Numbered from the stretch's first letter, positions 1 through 9,475 are shown. The stretch is 64,000 nucleotides of DNA from Alphaproteobacteria bacterium 46_93_T64 (GCA_002163135.1 MAAN01000011.1:248001-312000); one strand, 5' to 3'. The notes: a model not told the origin generated them from the sequence alone. Translations and numbers: made by a program.

Positions 1-707
1 GTCATCAGGAGACTGTCATGCACAGAACTTGCGCGTAACACAACGATCGAGCCATCACCACTAAGGCCGACTTTTTCATTGGACGACCGAAGGAGGTGCT
101 GTTGCAGATTGTATATATCACTTCCTGCTGCGCCTTGAGGAGGTATGTCTTCAGCCTCGGTGACTGAAGTGCCGACAGCTTCAATCAGCCGTTGCCACAG
201 ATACGGAAAATCCACCAGTTGATCCAGCAGATGTATAGACGCAATAGCGACCGGGTTATTGGCAAGTAACTCAATCACCTTCTGTATGCGCTGGCCGAGT
301 CCTGGTTCTACCGCGCCCGCTGCAATTTTCTCAATAGCCGCCATATCGACAAGTTTGGGTGGGACGGCTTTGTCAAACCGGCTATTCCATCCTGCGAGAT
401 ACCAGTGATCCCGCCACTGCAAGAGTGTTTTAGCCACTGAAAATGGGTCGGCATCATAGGAAGCATGATAAAAAGCATTCTTATGATTGGTTTGTTCAAC
501 GCAAGCCAGATATTGAATCATGCGGGCTGTGAAAGAAACATCGGAAGTCGGAATGCCTAGTTGGGTTTCTAGCAGGTTCAAGAAACCGTTGGGGCCAACA
601 GTGATTGTCCCGAGCGCATCAGAAGGGGCAGCGGGCAGGGCGCCATCGGCTTTGAGGCCGAGAGAGACGTGAATTTTACTCGATACAATTTCTAAATCGG
701 CAGCCAT
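1..707 (-). CDS. PD-(D/E)XK-family nuclease-like protein, N-terminal part (runs off left edge)
   Basis: An open frame starts at the ATG at 707 (minus) and stays open to base 1, giving about 235 visible residues. The N-terminus includes a 'VGPNGFLNLLETQLG' stretch followed by 'ARMIQYLACVEQ' and 'LLQWRDHWYLAGW'. I associate this arrangement with the N-terminal region of large AddB/RecB-like PD-(D/E)XK nuclease family proteins found in defence loci. The nuclease motif itself would lie beyond the window, so catalysis is not shown. It lies 104 nt downstream of the WYL regulator on the same strand and is probably co-transcribed with it. The family call is from memory and moderate; the reading frame is well supported. 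Confidence 0.55.
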   Translation of the reverse strand, partial: MAADLEIVSSKIHVSLGLKADGALPAAPSDALGTITVGPNGFLNLLETQLGIPTSDVSFTARMIQYLACVEQTNHKNAFYHASYDADPFSVAKTLLQWRDHWYLAGWNSRFDKAVPPKLVDMAAIEKIAAGAVEPGLGQRIQKVIELLANNPVAIASIHLLDQLVDFPYLWQRLIEAVGTSVTEAEDIPPQGAAGSDIYNLQQHLLRSSNEKVGLSGDGSIVVLRASSVHDSLLM

Positions 708-811
708 GGTGCAAAATCCGTTTTCTTGTAAGGCAATAAGGGCATTTGTATAGTTTGTGTTTCGGGTGCTTCTCTAAGATCAGCCAATAATTGGCGTTGG
801 TTCGTTGTTGA

Positions 812-1642
812 CTATTTTTTTGGTTCCGTGGGCGCTCTTGCCGGTATGGAATCTGGAATATATTCGGTTTTTACTTTGACCAGACGTGAATAGGTTTCAT
901 TCAAGCCCCAACGTCTGTCCGTATAATGTTCCAGTGCTTTGCGGGTTTCCACTATCAGAGTTTCATTTTCAAAGGCAAATTCCCTTCGCACGGCGCTCTT
1001 TTGTTCCGCTGACAGGGAATCCTTGGGAGCAAGGGTAAAGCGGGCGATCGTGTGCCAGTCAGTGTCTACCGGTAAGGGCTCAATCAGTTGTTCAGTTCTG
1101 AAGCTACTGTCCGGGTTGATCCTTACTGGGACATAATCTCGAAAATCATTGTTGTTGAAGCTGTAGGCCCGTAAATGCAGTCGCATGCCGTCGGAAGCAA
1201 AATTCACTGGTGCAATCCACTGCTCTGCCGGGTCCCCTGTTGTCATTGACGTATATTGCAGCAAAATCTTTTCTTTGTTTTCGAGAGCCCGGTTCAACCT
1301 GGCCAGTATTCTCGGGTCACAGTTGCGTGTGAGTGCAGGCAATTCGCAGAAACTCTCTCCCTTGATCTCCCGTAACTCACTTTCCCAGTTGTTTAGAGCT
1401 CCGCTTTGAAACAGGGCCACCGGAGTTGGTTGCGCGACATATCGTTTTTTTACAGTGTCATATTCTGGAGAATTCTCTCTTGAGAGTGACAAATATTTTT
1501 TAAAATCGAGAGCGGCCTGAGCCATTGAAATGCCAAAACGATCAACAAGGTCCCGGCGGTTGGCTTGGCCCCGCCAATAGAACAGCTTGTCCAGAAACGC
1601 GATACGTTCACGCTGTGCATGTTTTAGGTCGTTTACATTCAT
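812..1642 (-). CDS. WYL-domain transcriptional regulator, BrxR/CapW type
   Basis: This 276-residue protein has a winged-helix N-terminus (about 1-60, with 'RDLVDRFGISMAQAALDFKKY'-like helix-turn-helix spacing split over two helices). A central WYL domain (about 125-195) follows, then a C-terminal extension. That three-part build is typical of BrxR/CapW repressors, which control BREX, CBASS and other anti-phage operons and are thought to respond to a nucleic-acid or nucleotide ligand through the WYL domain. It is divergent from sbcDC with a 74-nt gap carrying a perfect palindrome. The nuclease-like gene lies downstream on the same strand. I infer that it represses both arms. The ATG at 1642 is chosen because it keeps the full HTH. 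Confidence 0.75.
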   Translation of the reverse strand: MNVNDLKHAQRERIAFLDKLFYWRGQANRRDLVDRFGISMAQAALDFKKYLSLSRENSPEYDTVKKRYVAQPTPVALFQSGALNNWESELREIKGESFCELPALTRNCDPRILARLNRALENKEKILLQYTSMTTGDPAEQWIAPVNFASDGMRLHLRAYSFNNNDFRDYVPVRINPDSSFRTEQLIEPLPVDTDWHTIARFTLAPKDSLSAEQKSAVRREFAFENETLIVETRKALEHYTDRRWGLNETYSRLVKVKTEYIPDSIPARAPTEPKK

Positions 1643-1685
1643 TCAACATAAATAACTTGACTCTAATGTTTTGTCCATATAAAAA

Positions 1686-1697
1686 TTATACGTATAA
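1686..1697. promoter_or_regulatory. 12-bp perfect palindrome between WYL regulator and sbcD
   Basis: TTATACGTATAA reads identically on both strands. It sits 20 nt upstream of the sbcD start and 44 nt upstream of the WYL regulator start, in an AT-rich divergent promoter region. BrxR/CapW proteins bind inverted repeats in their own promoters, so this is the natural operator candidate. The operator role is inferred. Confidence 0.4.
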
Positions 1698-1716
1698 ATA
1701 ATAGTCGGATAAAATA

Positions 1717-2862
1717 ATGAAAATATTGCATACTAGCGACTGGCATTTAGGGCGCCAATTTCATGGTCAGTCTCTCGAAGAGGATCATGCAGTTATTCTC
1801 GCTCAGGTTTTGATCAATGTCAGAGAGCATGATCCAGACGTCTTGATCATTGCGGGTGATATTTTCGACCGCGCGTCTCCTCCGGCGAGCGCAGTTAAGC
1901 AATTTAACGAATTTCTAAATAGTGTGGCTCAGAAAAGTCAGGCGGCCATCGTAATTATTGCGGGTAATCATGATTCCGGCGATCGAATAGCGACTATGGC
2001 GACATTGGCGGATAAGAGTCGCGTTTTGATCAGGGGTCCACTCAGTAAAGATGAACGTCCGTTGATCCTCGAAGATGAATTTGGAAAAGTAGCGATTACC
2101 GCTTTGCCATATGGATATGAGCTTGCGGCTAGAGAATGTTTTGAAGATATTTCTATCAGTAGTCCTGCCGATGTTTTGGCAGCACAGTTGGAGGCAGGAC
2201 GTATTCATGTGCCAGAAGGCGCGCGTTGGGTTGTTGTTGCACATGCATTCGTGGCAAATTCTACGCCTAGTGAGAGTGAGCGTCATTTGGTGGTCGGGGG
2301 TATTGAGACGGTCCCGGCGGATCTGTTCTCAGGTGCTCATTACGTGGCGCTGGGTCATCTTCACCGTCAGCAAAAAGCCGGTGCGGAGCATGTCCGTTAT
2401 TGCGGTGCGCTGTTAGCCCTCGGGTTTGATGAATCCGGAGTGGAGAAATGCATGCTTCTCGCTGATCTTGCGGCTGACGGGGTAAAGTCTATCAAGATAC
2501 TGCCCTTTAAGCCGTTGCGAGCTGTCAGAACTATTAAGGGGCAATTCGCGGATATATTGGCGAAATCGGAGATATCTCCTTCCAATGACTTTATTAAGCT
2601 TGTCCTGACGGATGAAGGTGCACTGATTGATCCAATGACGCGGCTTCGGGAGCACTACCCTAACGCGCTCGTGATGACGTATGAACGCGATGAAAAACCA
2701 GCCGGGGCGGCCGTTGGCTCAACAGACGCCGATCTGGACGATCCCATAAAGGTGATTGAAGAGTTTTTCAAAGAAATCAGAGAGGAAGTAGCCAGTGAAT
2801 CCGACATGTCACTAGTTGCGAAAACCCTCAACAAGTTGGGCGAAGTGGAGATGCGCAAATGA
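1717..2862 (+). CDS. sbcD: Exonuclease SbcD (Mre11-like nuclease subunit)
   Basis: At 381 residues this is the normal SbcD length. The metallophosphoesterase motifs are all present: DWH at 8-10, GDIFDR at 47-52, GNHD at 83-86 and a GHLH motif in the middle of the protein. SbcD is the manganese-dependent nuclease of the SbcCD complex, which cleaves hairpins and protein-blocked ends and processes double-strand breaks in the cytoplasm. Its last codons overlap the sbcC start by 4 nt (ATGA), so the two are translationally coupled. Divergent transcription from a BrxR/CapW-type regulator suggests an accessory defence copy rather than the housekeeping pair, which is inference. Confidence 0.92.
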   Translation: MKILHTSDWHLGRQFHGQSLEEDHAVILAQVLINVREHDPDVLIIAGDIFDRASPPASAVKQFNEFLNSVAQKSQAAIVIIAGNHDSGDRIATMATLADKSRVLIRGPLSKDERPLILEDEFGKVAITALPYGYELAARECFEDISISSPADVLAAQLEAGRIHVPEGARWVVVAHAFVANSTPSESERHLVVGGIETVPADLFSGAHYVALGHLHRQQKAGAEHVRYCGALLALGFDESGVEKCMLLADLAADGVKSIKILPFKPLRAVRTIKGQFADILAKSEISPSNDFIKLVLTDEGALIDPMTRLREHYPNALVMTYERDEKPAGAAVGSTDADLDDPIKVIEEFFKEIREEVASESDMSLVAKTLNKLGEVEMRK

Positions 2863-5800
2863 GACCCCTGAAACTAACCATGACGGCCTTCGGGCCGTAT
2901 GCTGGTGAAACAGTAGTGGATTTCAAAGCCGCGCTTGATAAAGGCCTGTTCGGGATATATGGGCCAACAGGCTCTGGTAAATCTTCAATATTCAGTGCCA
3001 TGTCGTTTGCACTGTTTGGCGAGACGGCCCGCGGGGATCAAGATAGCTCTTCAGTACGATCTGATCATGCAAAATTAGATAGCATGACAGAGGTTGAACT
3101 CATCTTTGAGTTGGGACGCAAGCAATATTTGATCCGGCGAATACCTGATCAAATGAGGCAGGCAAAGAGAGGCGGTGGCGAGACCAAAGAATCTCATAGC
3201 GCTTGGCTTTTTGATGTAACAGGTATTCCATTAACGGACATATCGCCTTCCAACACGGGAGTTGTTCTCGCTGAAAAGAAAATAACATTGGTGAAAGATG
3301 CACTCGAACGGCTGCTGGGATATGGTGCCGATCAGTTTCGCCAAATTGTTTTGCTGCCGCAGGGAAAGTTCGAAACTTTTCTAACAGCGAAGACTGATGA
3401 TCGCATGAAAATTCTTCGTGAGCTCTTCGACGTGTCGCTCTATCGGCGACTGGCAGAAAAGTTCAAAGAAGATGCTGGTGAGACAAGAAAAAAAATAGAA
3501 GCAGACCGCCTAGTAATACAAAGTCGCCTTGAGCAAGAAGATTTTGATTCACTGGATGCTCTCAAAGCCGGTATTGATGCAGCAAATAAGGTGTTTAATG
3601 AACACAAGGCAGATGAACGAGCTAAAAAGACATTGCTGAAGAAATCTGACGCAAAACTTGTTGAGGCCAGCAAAGTAGATTCAAAATTTAACGACAAGGA
3701 AACTGTTGATAAGGCTCTTTCTGGGCTTAACAAGCAGAGACCCGAGATAGAAGAACAGCGCGTCCAGTTAAAGAAGGCACAACTTGCCCAACAAGCAACG
3801 GATCTTGAAACTGCTGTAGTTGCGGCACAGTGTAAAGTAAGTGATGAAAAAATGGCTCTTGAAGATGCTTCTGCAAAATTCTCTGGGGCCGGGCTGCATC
3901 TGGAAAAAACTAAAACAAGGCTTCAGGAAGAACAAGATAAAAGCACTGAACTGAAACAGCTGCAAGACTATAGTTTGGATTTGACGCGCTACAAAAAAAC
4001 GATCATCGATGCCGCAGATTTATCAAAAACGGTCAAAAATAAGAGCGACAATGTAAATTTAGCCAAGCGCGAACTGAAAATGGGTGAAGCCGCGCTTAAA
4101 GCACAAATAGCCGATAAACAAAAAGAGGATGCTAACCTGAAGCTCGAGAGAGAAAAAGAAACTCAAAGAGCGACAATTTCTGCCAGTCTGGTGGAAGTGA
4201 TGGCAGTACTCAAAGTTGCTGGCGATTATCAAGTGAAACAGAAGGAGGTCAAAGCAGCTCAACTGTCGCTTGATAACCATTCCCTAAGTCACAAAGCCAA
4301 AAGCAAGCTGCTCATTGAAGCAGATGAGAAGATGGTGGAAGCTGAGCAAAACCTGTCCGGGGCACAAGCGCTGCATCTCGCCAAAACACTCGTTCCTGGT
4401 GACACCTGTCCTGTGTGTGGATCACTGGATCACCCTGATCCAGCGACTGGTGATATTGAAGAGGCGGGCCTGGATAAAGCTTTTAGAGGTGCGCGTGATA
4501 ATCTCGCCAAAGCTCGTCGCGCCGAGCAGGAAATGGGGAATAAGGTTTCAGAAGTTACGGGAATTCTCAAGGCAAGCAAGGCGGCACTGGACAAGCTATC
4601 AATGCCAGAAAAATCTGTTGATGATCTGGAAGATCAACAGACAAAGTTTAAAGATGAAGTCAAAAAGCTAGGAGCAGCTGTCGATATCCCTAAGCTGGAA
4701 GCTTCCATAGTGGAAGGCGAAAATCTTATCACGAATTTAAACAAAGAGTTCGAGGTTAAGTCGTCTGCTTTGAAGAAGTTTGAAATTGAATTGGCGGGAG
4801 CGCAAGGCGGTTATGAAACGGCGCTTTCTGAAGTCCCTGAAAAATTACGGAAAAGCTCATATCTCGATCATGCCTGTCACGAGACCGAGGAGAAAATCGT
4901 CCATTTGATTGATGCTGTCAATAAAGCAGTTGGAGATGAAAAAAATGCTCAAACTGCGTTTGCAACAGCCAGGGCAAATAACGATAATACTCAAAAAAAC
5001 TACGAGACTTGCGTCCGTGAAATGAAGCTTAGTAAAGAAGAATTTTCCGATCGACTGAAGATCCTTGAACTAACGGAGGATGAGTTTACCGCCGGTAAAG
5101 TTATCGTCCAAAAAATTCAAGCGCTCGAGCAGAGCGTCAAGTATTTTGACGATAGCCTCTCAGTAAACGAGAGAAAGGCTCTGGAACTGGCAAAGGAAAT
5201 TGAAGGCCAGAAACGGCCCGATATGAGCGTTGCCAAAGAAGCGAAGCAGGTTGCAGAAATGGTTTATGGTGAAGCTGTAGAAGCAACGGCAACGGCCAGG
5301 GCACGATCAGAACATCTGAAAAAAGTACTACTCGCTATCATGGACACAAAAGCAGCTAACGAAAAAGCAGAGGAAGAATTTGCGGAGTTTGGACGAATTG
5401 CCAATGATTTTAATGGCAAAAATTCCTCAAAGATGGATCTTGAAACTTTTGCAACTGCAGCCATTTTTGATCGCGTTCTGAATGCGGCCAATCAGCGCTT
5501 GGGACCGATGACAAGCGGGCGTTATACTTTGGAGCGCATTAGAGAGGGCAAAGGCAGAGGGCGCCGAGGTCTGGATCTTGCCGTATATGACGTTCACACC
5601 GGTTGTCCGCGTCCAACATCAACACTTTCCGGTGGGGAGTCATTTATGGCGGCATTGGCGCTGGCTCTTGGACTGTCAGATGTAGTGCAGAGTATCAGTG
5701 GCGCAATCCGCCTCGATACAATCTTTATTGATGAAGGATTTGGCAGCCTGGATCCAGAGACTTTGGACCAGGCGTTGCAGACCCTACAAGATTTGGTCGG

Positions 5801-5918
5801 GCAGAGCCGCGCCGTTGGGCTGATCTCACACGTGGATCTGGTTCAGCAGGCCATTCCGGCAGGGTTTCAGATACAGAAGACGAGTAGTGGTAGTTCTATT
5901 CTGCGCAGGGACTTGTGA
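2859..5918 (+). CDS. sbcC: Exonuclease SbcC (Rad50-like ATPase subunit)
   Basis: This 1019-residue SMC-like ATPase has Walker A GPTGSGKS at 35-42 and long coiled-coil arms rich in Lys, Glu and Ala. A zinc hook CPVCG sits at about 517-521 near the centre. The ABC signature LSGGESF is at about 923, and Walker B (TIFIDEGFGSLD) is at about 955. The hook lets two coils dimerise and tether DNA, while ATP hydrolysis gates SbcD. The gene overlaps sbcD by 4 nt. All hallmark residues are intact, so the complex should be active. Base composition is close to the neighbouring island genes. Confidence 0.93.
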   Translation: MRPLKLTMTAFGPYAGETVVDFKAALDKGLFGIYGPTGSGKSSIFSAMSFALFGETARGDQDSSSVRSDHAKLDSMTEVELIFELGRKQYLIRRIPDQMRQAKRGGGETKESHSAWLFDVTGIPLTDISPSNTGVVLAEKKITLVKDALERLLGYGADQFRQIVLLPQGKFETFLTAKTDDRMKILRELFDVSLYRRLAEKFKEDAGETRKKIEADRLVIQSRLEQEDFDSLDALKAGIDAANKVFNEHKADERAKKTLLKKSDAKLVEASKVDSKFNDKETVDKALSGLNKQRPEIEEQRVQLKKAQLAQQATDLETAVVAAQCKVSDEKMALEDASAKFSGAGLHLEKTKTRLQEEQDKSTELKQLQDYSLDLTRYKKTIIDAADLSKTVKNKSDNVNLAKRELKMGEAALKAQIADKQKEDANLKLEREKETQRATISASLVEVMAVLKVAGDYQVKQKEVKAAQLSLDNHSLSHKAKSKLLIEADEKMVEAEQNLSGAQALHLAKTLVPGDTCPVCGSLDHPDPATGDIEEAGLDKAFRGARDNLAKARRAEQEMGNKVSEVTGILKASKAALDKLSMPEKSVDDLEDQQTKFKDEVKKLGAAVDIPKLEASIVEGENLITNLNKEFEVKSSALKKFEIELAGAQGGYETALSEVPEKLRKSSYLDHACHETEEKIVHLIDAVNKAVGDEKNAQTAFATARANNDNTQKNYETCVREMKLSKEEFSDRLKILELTEDEFTAGKVIVQKIQALEQSVKYFDDSLSVNERKALELAKEIEGQKRPDMSVAKEAKQVAEMVYGEAVEATATARARSEHLKKVLLAIMDTKAANEKAEEEFAEFGRIANDFNGKNSSKMDLETFATAAIFDRVLNAANQRLGPMTSGRYTLERIREGKGRGRRGLDLAVYDVHTGCPRPTSTLSGGESFMAALALALGLSDVVQSISGAIRLDTIFIDEGFGSLDPETLDQALQTLQDLVGQSRAVGLISHVDLVQQAIPAGFQIQKTSSGSSILRRDL

Positions 5919-6097
5919 TGGTTAAAGGAGAATGTCCCGATTAATAGATATCCATAGTCTTAATTCGCCCATGTTTTAGTACATCACTTTAGGAATTTGA
6001 TACAAAATTCTTCTAAGAAATGGACGGAATGGGCAATAAAGGAAGGCATCTTCTAACAAAAAGAATGTAAAAATAACGATTGTAAAAAAGGAACAAT

Positions 6098-6931
6098 ATG
6101 TTGCACCATTCAGAAGTAATAAAAACTCGTCAGATATATGCTTTCTATGATCCTCGATATGAAATTGGTGTTACGTTAGGTGTGGATAGTTCAAATCCAA
6201 AGCGTTTCAGGGATGCCCAATGTTCAGCGCCATTTGGAATGAGTTGTGCCGGTGTTTGGAATTTTGAAACCGATAAAGCAGGTATTGATGCCTTTAAAAT
6301 CAAGGCGCGGGCGGGCCTGCCCGCATTGACTAATCCTCGGAGCGGTATTGAGTGGGTCGATTTGAGTAAAGAAGATGCGGTCCAGCGGATTAGTGAGAAT
6401 TTGAGCTCAGATGCGAAGCGCGATTTCAACCCAAAACCAACTAAGAACGATTTATATTTCACCAATAATTCGTCGCTTGTGGAAAGGGGGAGGTCTGTAC
6501 TTTGGATTTTTAAAGAGAATGAAACGGGCATATTAAAAGTGACGGTCCTTTCTGATTGGCAAACTCCATTAGAAGATAAGAGAGGTTATTCTCGGCTTGG
6601 TTTCGCACAAGTTGCAGCCTATTTGATTGAAGATGAGACGTCTCAAGAGGCCAATAACAGGACGTATGAAATTCATAAGCGCATAGTTTCTGAATTTTCC
6701 GATGACGATCCGTTCAAATTTTCCTGGCTTGATAAAACCACCAGTTTTGGGTCGGTAGATGATTTCGTTCAGTCAGGCGGAGAATCTTTTATAAGATTAC
6801 CGGAGTCGGTAATTCATTCGTCGCAGTGCAAACCATCGGATGTAGCGATAACCTATAATAAGCCTTTTGTGGCTGAGAGTGACATCGTGAAAAAAATGCA
6901 ATCACATTTTTCGTCTTCAAAAAAGAAGTAG
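6098..6931 (+). CDS. Unknown protein with T5orf172/Mug113-like (GIY-YIG-related) N-terminus
   Basis: A 277-residue protein. The first 100 residues read like a T5orf172/Mug113 domain of the GIY-YIG superfamily. There is a 'YAFYDPRYEIGVT' strand pair, then an Arg-containing helix ('PKRFRDAQCSAPFG'), then an acidic 'GIEWVDLSKEDA' segment in the place where such domains carry 'EWF'. The canonical GIY and YIG tyrosines are only partly recognisable, so nuclease activity is uncertain. The rest of the protein is not recognised. An AAGGA ribosome site lies just upstream of the ATG at 6098. It lies 180 nt after sbcC on the same strand and could be a third member of that operon. Confidence 0.45.
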   Translation: MLHHSEVIKTRQIYAFYDPRYEIGVTLGVDSSNPKRFRDAQCSAPFGMSCAGVWNFETDKAGIDAFKIKARAGLPALTNPRSGIEWVDLSKEDAVQRISENLSSDAKRDFNPKPTKNDLYFTNNSSLVERGRSVLWIFKENETGILKVTVLSDWQTPLEDKRGYSRLGFAQVAAYLIEDETSQEANNRTYEIHKRIVSEFSDDDPFKFSWLDKTTSFGSVDDFVQSGGESFIRLPESVIHSSQCKPSDVAITYNKPFVAESDIVKKMQSHFSSSKKK

Positions 6932-6959
6932 AATAGATCGAATGTGAAAAATTGGCCTC

Positions 6960-7130
6960 ATATGGGAATTGATTGATGAGATTTTTCTCGAACCGGAGCA
7001 TGGCGGGAAGACGGCGGAGGTTCGCAGCCGCCACAGAGTTTTATTAGTAACCTTTTATGAATGGAAGTCCAAACATGGTGATATGGCGGTTTCAGAGCTG
7101 ACGCAGTTAAAGCCGTTTGAGGCAGAATAA
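6960..7130 (+). pseudogene. IS3-family OrfA remnant
   Basis: Within the gene-poor stretch 6932-7523, one frame ending at the TAA at 7128-7130 has an 'EVRSRHRVLLVTFYEWKSKHG' region split around 'FYEWKSKHGDMAVSELTQLK'. This matches the familiar IS3/IS51-group OrfA pattern (Arg-rich helix, FYxWKxKYGGM, VSxxxxLKxLE). It lacks the OrfA start and the coiled-coil end, and no OrfB is present. I see nothing else recognisable from 7131 to 7523. It marks past insertion-sequence activity between the sbcDC locus and the next gene. Confidence 0.6.
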
Positions 7131-7523
7131 CCATGAAGCACGCTCCGGTCACTGTCCATGCGCTCGAATAATCGACGAGCTTATGGGCGATAGTGGGCAG
7201 GTCGCCGATAGACGATAAAGTGGATTGGGGCGGTCTATGGTGAAAAAAAATCTGCGCAGGTTAGACATTTCGCTATTGCGGCGTTTTTAAAATATTTTAA
7301 GGAATGACAATTCAGATGCGGGGGATCTGCAAAGAGATTTGGAATGGTGATACCGACGGTTCGATTGCTGCAATCGACCAATTCATACATTGAAAATGGG
7401 CCGGCAGAAAAAAGGAAAAAGTTGCTAGCTCGGTGGCGGTAGTTTGCAGAACCACTGGGATATTAAGTTTCAGGATACTAAAAGCAAAATTGTGTTTTTT
7501 TAAGAGGAAGGGCATATTATCTG

Positions 7524-8459
7524 ATGATTGATCGTCTGGCTAAAGCACAAGGTTGCCTTATCGGACAGCTTGCCGGGGATGCACTTGGCAGCCTGGTTGA
7601 GTTTCAATCGGCAGAACAGATCCGCCACCGCTACCCCGAAGGTGTACGGAAACTGGCCGACGGAGGCACGTGGAATACTATTGCTGGTCAGCCAACTGAT
7701 GATTCCGAGATGGCGTTGTTGCTGGCGCGGATGTTGCTGAGCAGGGGCACCTACGATCCGGTAATCGCCCGCCAAGAATATCAGTACTGGTTGAGATCCG
7801 ATCCATTTGATTGTGGCCTGACCATTTCGGCTGGCCTGCGCGGCAATCCCAATGTTGAGTCGCAGGCAAATGGAGCGCTGATGCGGATCAGCCCGCTGGG
7901 GATTTATGGAAGCAACTTTGACTTACAACAGGTTGCCGAATGGGCAAGGCAGGATGCCGAACTAACCCATCCGAACCCGATTTGCCGACAAATCAACGCG
8001 CTTTATGCCATGGCGATTGCCCATGCGATCAATACCGAACAGGATGGCCCGTTGTTATATCGGTATATAACAAACTGGGCGGATGAGATGGCCGTTGAAC
8101 CGGCTTTGCTTGATGTCATCCAGCAGGCCGCTGAAACACCACCGACAGACTACGTCCATCATCAGGGCTGGGTTCTGATTGCCTTTCAAAATTGCATTTA
8201 CCAGTTGCTGCATGCCACGAGCCTGGAGGAAGGTGTGGTTGATACCATTATGCGTGGTGGAGATACCGATACCAATGCAGCCATTTGCGGCGCAATGTTG
8301 GGGGCCGTTTATGGCAAGGAGGCCGTTCCGGCTCAGTGGCTCCACAGCCTGTTAAACTGCCGTCCAGCGGCCGGACATTCAATAGTCCGCCATCCTCGAC
8401 CAGAATGTTTCTGGCCAGTGGATGTACTGGTATTAGCTGAAAAACTCATAGAAAATTGA
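7524..8459 (+). CDS. ADP-ribosylglycohydrolase family protein (DraG-like)
   Basis: A 311-residue protein, the usual size for the family. The start has a glycine-rich 'GCLIGQLAGDALGS' helix (11-24). The metal-binding motif TDDSE follows at 58-62, and the C-terminal metal motif GGDTDTNAA lies near 246-254. These acidic motifs coordinate the two magnesium ions that remove ADP-ribose from proteins or nucleic acids. The ATG at 7524 has an AGGAAGG ribosome site 11 nt upstream. It stands alone, downstream of IS debris. A role reversing ADP-ribosylation in stress or defence is possible but not shown by the context. Confidence 0.85.
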   Translation: MIDRLAKAQGCLIGQLAGDALGSLVEFQSAEQIRHRYPEGVRKLADGGTWNTIAGQPTDDSEMALLLARMLLSRGTYDPVIARQEYQYWLRSDPFDCGLTISAGLRGNPNVESQANGALMRISPLGIYGSNFDLQQVAEWARQDAELTHPNPICRQINALYAMAIAHAINTEQDGPLLYRYITNWADEMAVEPALLDVIQQAAETPPTDYVHHQGWVLIAFQNCIYQLLHATSLEEGVVDTIMRGGDTDTNAAICGAMLGAVYGKEAVPAQWLHSLLNCRPAAGHSIVRHPRPECFWPVDVLVLAEKLIEN

Positions 8460-8724
8460 AGGATGAGGGCGGGCTGAGCAACAGACTCTGTCAAAGGGTA
8501 GTTGCCTGGGTTGTCACGAGAAGTCATCGAAGGCGGCGGTTTCTGATACTGTTCATAGTGGTGGGGTGTGGATTATGATTCCGCCATTGGTATAGCAATG
8601 TAACAAACAGGCTCAGTTGTTCTTTTGCGACAATTTATGACAATATATAGTATTAAATCATAGTCTATTAGCTTGGACATTAAGTCTAAGAAACGGATCG
8701 TTTGGAGAGGTGACGAACAAGTTT

Positions 8725-9393
8725 ATGAGATCATTTGAAAAAATACATGCCATAGCCTTGGAGCGTAAAAGCAACTTACGTGACCTTTTGAGTACAATGG
8801 ATGCTCCAAAGTCAAGGGAAGAGCTTATTTCTATTTCGGATGATCGTTGGCTGTCTGGCATGACGCGTTGTGTATTTAACGCAGGTTTCAATTGGTATGT
8901 TATTAATAAAATGTGGCCTGATTTTGAAGGTGTTTTTGGAGGGTTCGAGGTTGGGCGTTGCTCAATGCTCAGTGATGAAGACATTGGAGAGCTAGTGTCT
9001 GATAAGCGGATAGTTCGTTCCGGACGAAAAATTCGAGCAGTTCGGGAAAATGCAATATTCCTTAGAGAGTTACGTACTCAGTATGGATCCGTAGGAATGT
9101 TTTTCGCAGAATGGCCAAAAGAGGACTATGTCGGCCTACTTAAGCAGTTAAAGAAACGGGGCTCGCGTCTTGGAGGCAATACGGGACGATTTTTTCTTCG
9201 GAGGATGGGCATGGATAGCTTCATTCTTTCACGCGATGTGACCAAACGCCTCATAGCAGAAGGTGTTATTGAAAAGATGCCTACATCTCAAAAAGACCTT
9301 ACGACGGTTCAAGACGCTTTTAACCTATGGAAAAAACAGTCTGGGCTTACAATTACGGAAGTTAGTCGGATCTTGGACTTTAGTGTTGGATGA
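8725..9393 (+). CDS. DNA-3-methyladenine glycosylase I (Tag)-like protein
   Basis: About 222 residues from the ATG at 8725. A GTG at 8710 is in frame, but it abuts the GGAGAGG ribosome site, so ATG is preferred. The segment 'FNAGFNWYVINKMWPDFEGVF' (read in two halves) followed by 'DEDIGELVSDKRIVRSGRKIRAVRENA' parallels Tag, where this region forms the alkyl-base pocket and the helix-hairpin-helix. The N-terminal Tag zinc-binding cysteine is not evident. It is convergent with the PT methyltransferase gene. It could excise methylated bases or be a diverged HhH-GPD protein tied to the adjacent DNA-modification island. Confidence 0.6.
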   Translation: MRSFEKIHAIALERKSNLRDLLSTMDAPKSREELISISDDRWLSGMTRCVFNAGFNWYVINKMWPDFEGVFGGFEVGRCSMLSDEDIGELVSDKRIVRSGRKIRAVRENAIFLRELRTQYGSVGMFFAEWPKEDYVGLLKQLKKRGSRLGGNTGRFFLRRMGMDSFILSRDVTKRLIAEGVIEKMPTSQKDLTTVQDAFNLWKKQSGLTITEVSRILDFSVG

Positions 9394-9475
9394 ATTGATT
9401 GAACGATAAAGGTTCTTTTGAAGATCTAAGGCTGGTTCCAGCTTTTCGTGTGGATTTAGAATTACCCAGTCGACG

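Noticed and set aside
308-499. 63-residue minus-strand ORF at the left edge
   Set aside because: It lies in a different frame inside the longer nuclease-like reading frame 1-707, which has recognisable conserved segments; this one has none.
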